Positions 62,516 to 64,000 of a DNA stretch of 64,000 bases are shown one piece after another. A model generated the notes under the pieces. It did not search any database. It worked only from the letters and a program-made list of their open reading frames with translations, and was not told the origin of the DNA. The stretch's first letter is position 1; each line of letters begins with the position of its first letter. This DNA is from Chitinophagales bacterium (lineage in GTDB: Bacteria; Bacteroidota; Bacteroidia; Chitinophagales; UBA2359), in assembly GCA_041392475.1 (NCBI GenBank), contig JAWKLZ010000003.1:889501-953500 (forward strand), given 5' to 3'. Made by a program: the position numbers and the translations under genes.

Positions 62516-63610
62516 TCAATTTTCACTATTATTCAAGCGTACACTCTTATTTCTCAACAAATGATCTGCAATGACCAAAGCCGCCATTGCTTCCACAATC
62601 GGTACTGCACGAGGCACGACACAAGGATCGTGTCGTCCTTTTCCTGTCACTGTCACTGCATTCCCCGACTTATCCACTGAGTCTTGCGCCCGAACAATCG
62701 TTGCCACAGGCTTGAAAGCCACCCGAAAATAAATGTCCATACCGTTGGAAATCCCCCCTTGAATTCCACCTGAATGATTGGTTTTAGTCACTGTTTTTCC
62801 GTCCACTACTTCAAAAACATCGTTGTGTTGTGAACCCCGCATTTCAACTCCTTCAAAACCAGAACCATACTCAAAACCTTTTGCAGCATTGATGCCCATC
62901 ATTGCCTTTGCCAAATCTGCGTGAAGTTTGTCAAAAACAGGCGCACCCAACCCCGTGGGCATTCCTTCAATTACCGCACTGACCACTCCTCCAACCGTAT
63001 CGCCTTCCTTGCGAACTTGCTTGATGAAATCCTCCATTTTCACCGCCATTGCAGCATCCGCACAGCGAACAGGATTGGCTTCAATTTGATTGAAATCCAA
63101 TTCTTTGTACGATTTTTCAAGCTTCAATGCACCCACTTGCGACACATAGCCTGTTACTTGAATTCCATATTCTTTCAATAATAACTTTGCCACCGCACCA
63201 GCCGCAACCCTTGCAGCCGTTTCCCTTGCCGATGAACGGCCACCACCCCGATAGTCCCGAAAGCCGTATTTTTCATCGTAGGTAAAATCAGCATGAGAAG
63301 GACGGTATTTATCCATGATATGACTGTAATCCTTTGAGCGTTGGTCTTCGTTGCGGATAACCATACAAATCGGTGTACCCGTTGCTTTTCCTTCAAAAAC
63401 TCCCGACAACAGTTCAAATTCATCCCCTTCCTTGCGTTGGGTCACAATCTTCGACTGCCCGGGCCGCCGACGAGATAACTCACTCTGAATAAAACCCATA
63501 TCTATCTTCAATCCCGCAGGACATCCGTCAATGATCACCCCTAAGCCCACACCATGCGATTCTCCAAATGTGCTGATGCGAAACAATGTACCAAAACTAT
63601 TTCCTGCCAT
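62516..63610 (-). CDS. aroC: Chorismate synthase
   Basis: The 364-residue product is complete. Signature blocks are present: STFGESHGVGLGVIIDGCPAG near the start, YRPSHADFTYDEKYGFRDYRGGGRSSARET, and the late GKGRHDPCVVPRAVPIVEAM. It converts EPSP to chorismate with reduced FMN, the last common step of aromatic amino acid synthesis. No other shikimate genes are adjacent. Confidence 0.97.
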   Translation of the reverse strand: MAGNSFGTLFRISTFGESHGVGLGVIIDGCPAGLKIDMGFIQSELSRRRPGQSKIVTQRKEGDEFELLSGVFEGKATGTPICMVIRNEDQRSKDYSHIMDKYRPSHADFTYDEKYGFRDYRGGGRSSARETAARVAAGAVAKLLLKEYGIQVTGYVSQVGALKLEKSYKELDFNQIEANPVRCADAAMAVKMEDFIKQVRKEGDTVGGVVSAVIEGMPTGLGAPVFDKLHADLAKAMMGINAAKGFEYGSGFEGVEMRGSQHNDVFEVVDGKTVTKTNHSGGIQGGISNGMDIYFRVAFKPVATIVRAQDSVDKSGNAVTVTGKGRHDPCVVPRAVPIVEAMAALVIADHLLRNKSVRLNNSEN

Positions 63611-63881
63611 TTTATACCTTATCTTTTGTTGATAACCACTGTAAAAGTCCTAATCAATTCGATTATTTCCAAGAGAATCCTTCAATTCTTGTTAAATTTG
63701 AACCTTAGTTGAGCGATTTTACTAAATTTGAAATCGAACAAATTCAACTTTACTATACTTTTAGGTTGGAGTTTGTAGTTTGAATCTTAAGTTTTCACCC
63801 CTTTACCAAAATGGAAATTCCCATTGAAGTAAAAAACGCAAAGTTTTTTTGCTTTTATTTTCATTTCTATTTTCATGACTT

Positions 63882-64000
63882 ATGAAATTATTGCGTTACT
63901 TACATACCTTTTACGCCGTTCTCATCTTTGGCATATTTGCCCTTTTTGCCATCCCTATTTACTTCATTGGATTTGGTTTGTTTGGCCAAAAAGCTGCATC
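63882..64000 (+). CDS. Start of a membrane-associated protein, possibly a lysophospholipid acyltransferase
   Basis: An ATG at 63882 opens a frame of 39 codons to the window edge. The visible part is MKLLRYLHTFYAV, then a hydrophobic segment and FGLFGQKA. This resembles the N-terminal membrane helix of PlsC-type acyltransferases in Bacteroidota, but the HxxxxD motif lies beyond the window, so the assignment is tentative. Confidence 0.4.
   Translation, partial: MKLLRYLHTFYAVLIFGIFALFAIPIYFIGFGLFGQKAA

Overview
The window is a 64 kb chromosomal segment of a Bacteroidota bacterium. The evidence is four proteins with type IX secretion (T9SS) C-terminal sorting domains, a roughly 289-residue rpoD of the Bacteroidota type with a START-like gene beside it, an exosortase K / MSEP-CTERM pair, and promoters that fit TTTG-N~19-TAnnTTTG better than the sigma-70 consensus. 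The AT-rich gaps and the many large surface proteins suggest a Saprospirales/Chitinophagales-like lineage, but the order cannot be fixed from sequence alone. There is no rRNA operon, prophage, CRISPR array or autonomous insertion sequence.

Layout. 1-9.4 kb: a truncated prolyl oligopeptidase, a large C25-like T9SS protein, a sodium:solute symporter, a response regulator and a PepSY-like repeat lipoprotein. 9.8-21.4 kb: sialate O-acetylesterase, microbial-type PARG, an M20 amidohydrolase, a protein that is almost only a T9SS sorting domain, an M14 carboxypeptidase, a cohesin/dockerin-like T9SS protein, and a 484-residue unknown whose 3' end was duplicated around a Uma2 nuclease gene. 21.5-26 kb: an ECF sigma factor with a probable envelope-spanning partner, a DUF3078 protein and a His-rich metal-binding lipoprotein. 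26-31 kb: the lower meta-cleavage genes mhpD-mhpF-mhpE and glpK. 31-44 kb: housekeeping genes (nadD, thyA, tRNA-Val, a hemC-hemD fusion, an M3 peptidase, rpoD, ffh) plus a TPR/CHAT protein. 43.8-49.2 kb: the xrtK/MSEP-CTERM pair, a glucosaminidase, and an alkD-like gene split by a small inverted-repeat element. 49.3-51.2 kb: two tandem copies of a small secreted-peptide gene, each followed by a higher-order repeat array and the same terminator. 51.3-64 kb: lepB, a glycosidase-like lipoprotein, an aspartic protease with PDZ, a GNAT, a CotH/T9SS protein, a DUF697 protein, a WD40 protein, aroC and the start of a membrane-linked protein.

The main themes are cell-surface export and maturation (T9SS cargo, exosortase, signal peptidase), envelope signalling, and small non-autonomous mobile DNA. 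Two clan-CD protease-fold proteins (C25-like and CHAT) have both lost their catalytic His and Cys positions. The best candidates for something undescribed are the twin peptide modules with repeat-bearing 3' untranslated regions, the Uma2 insertion with 65-bp flanking direct repeats, and the element inside alkD whose precise removal restores the reading frame.
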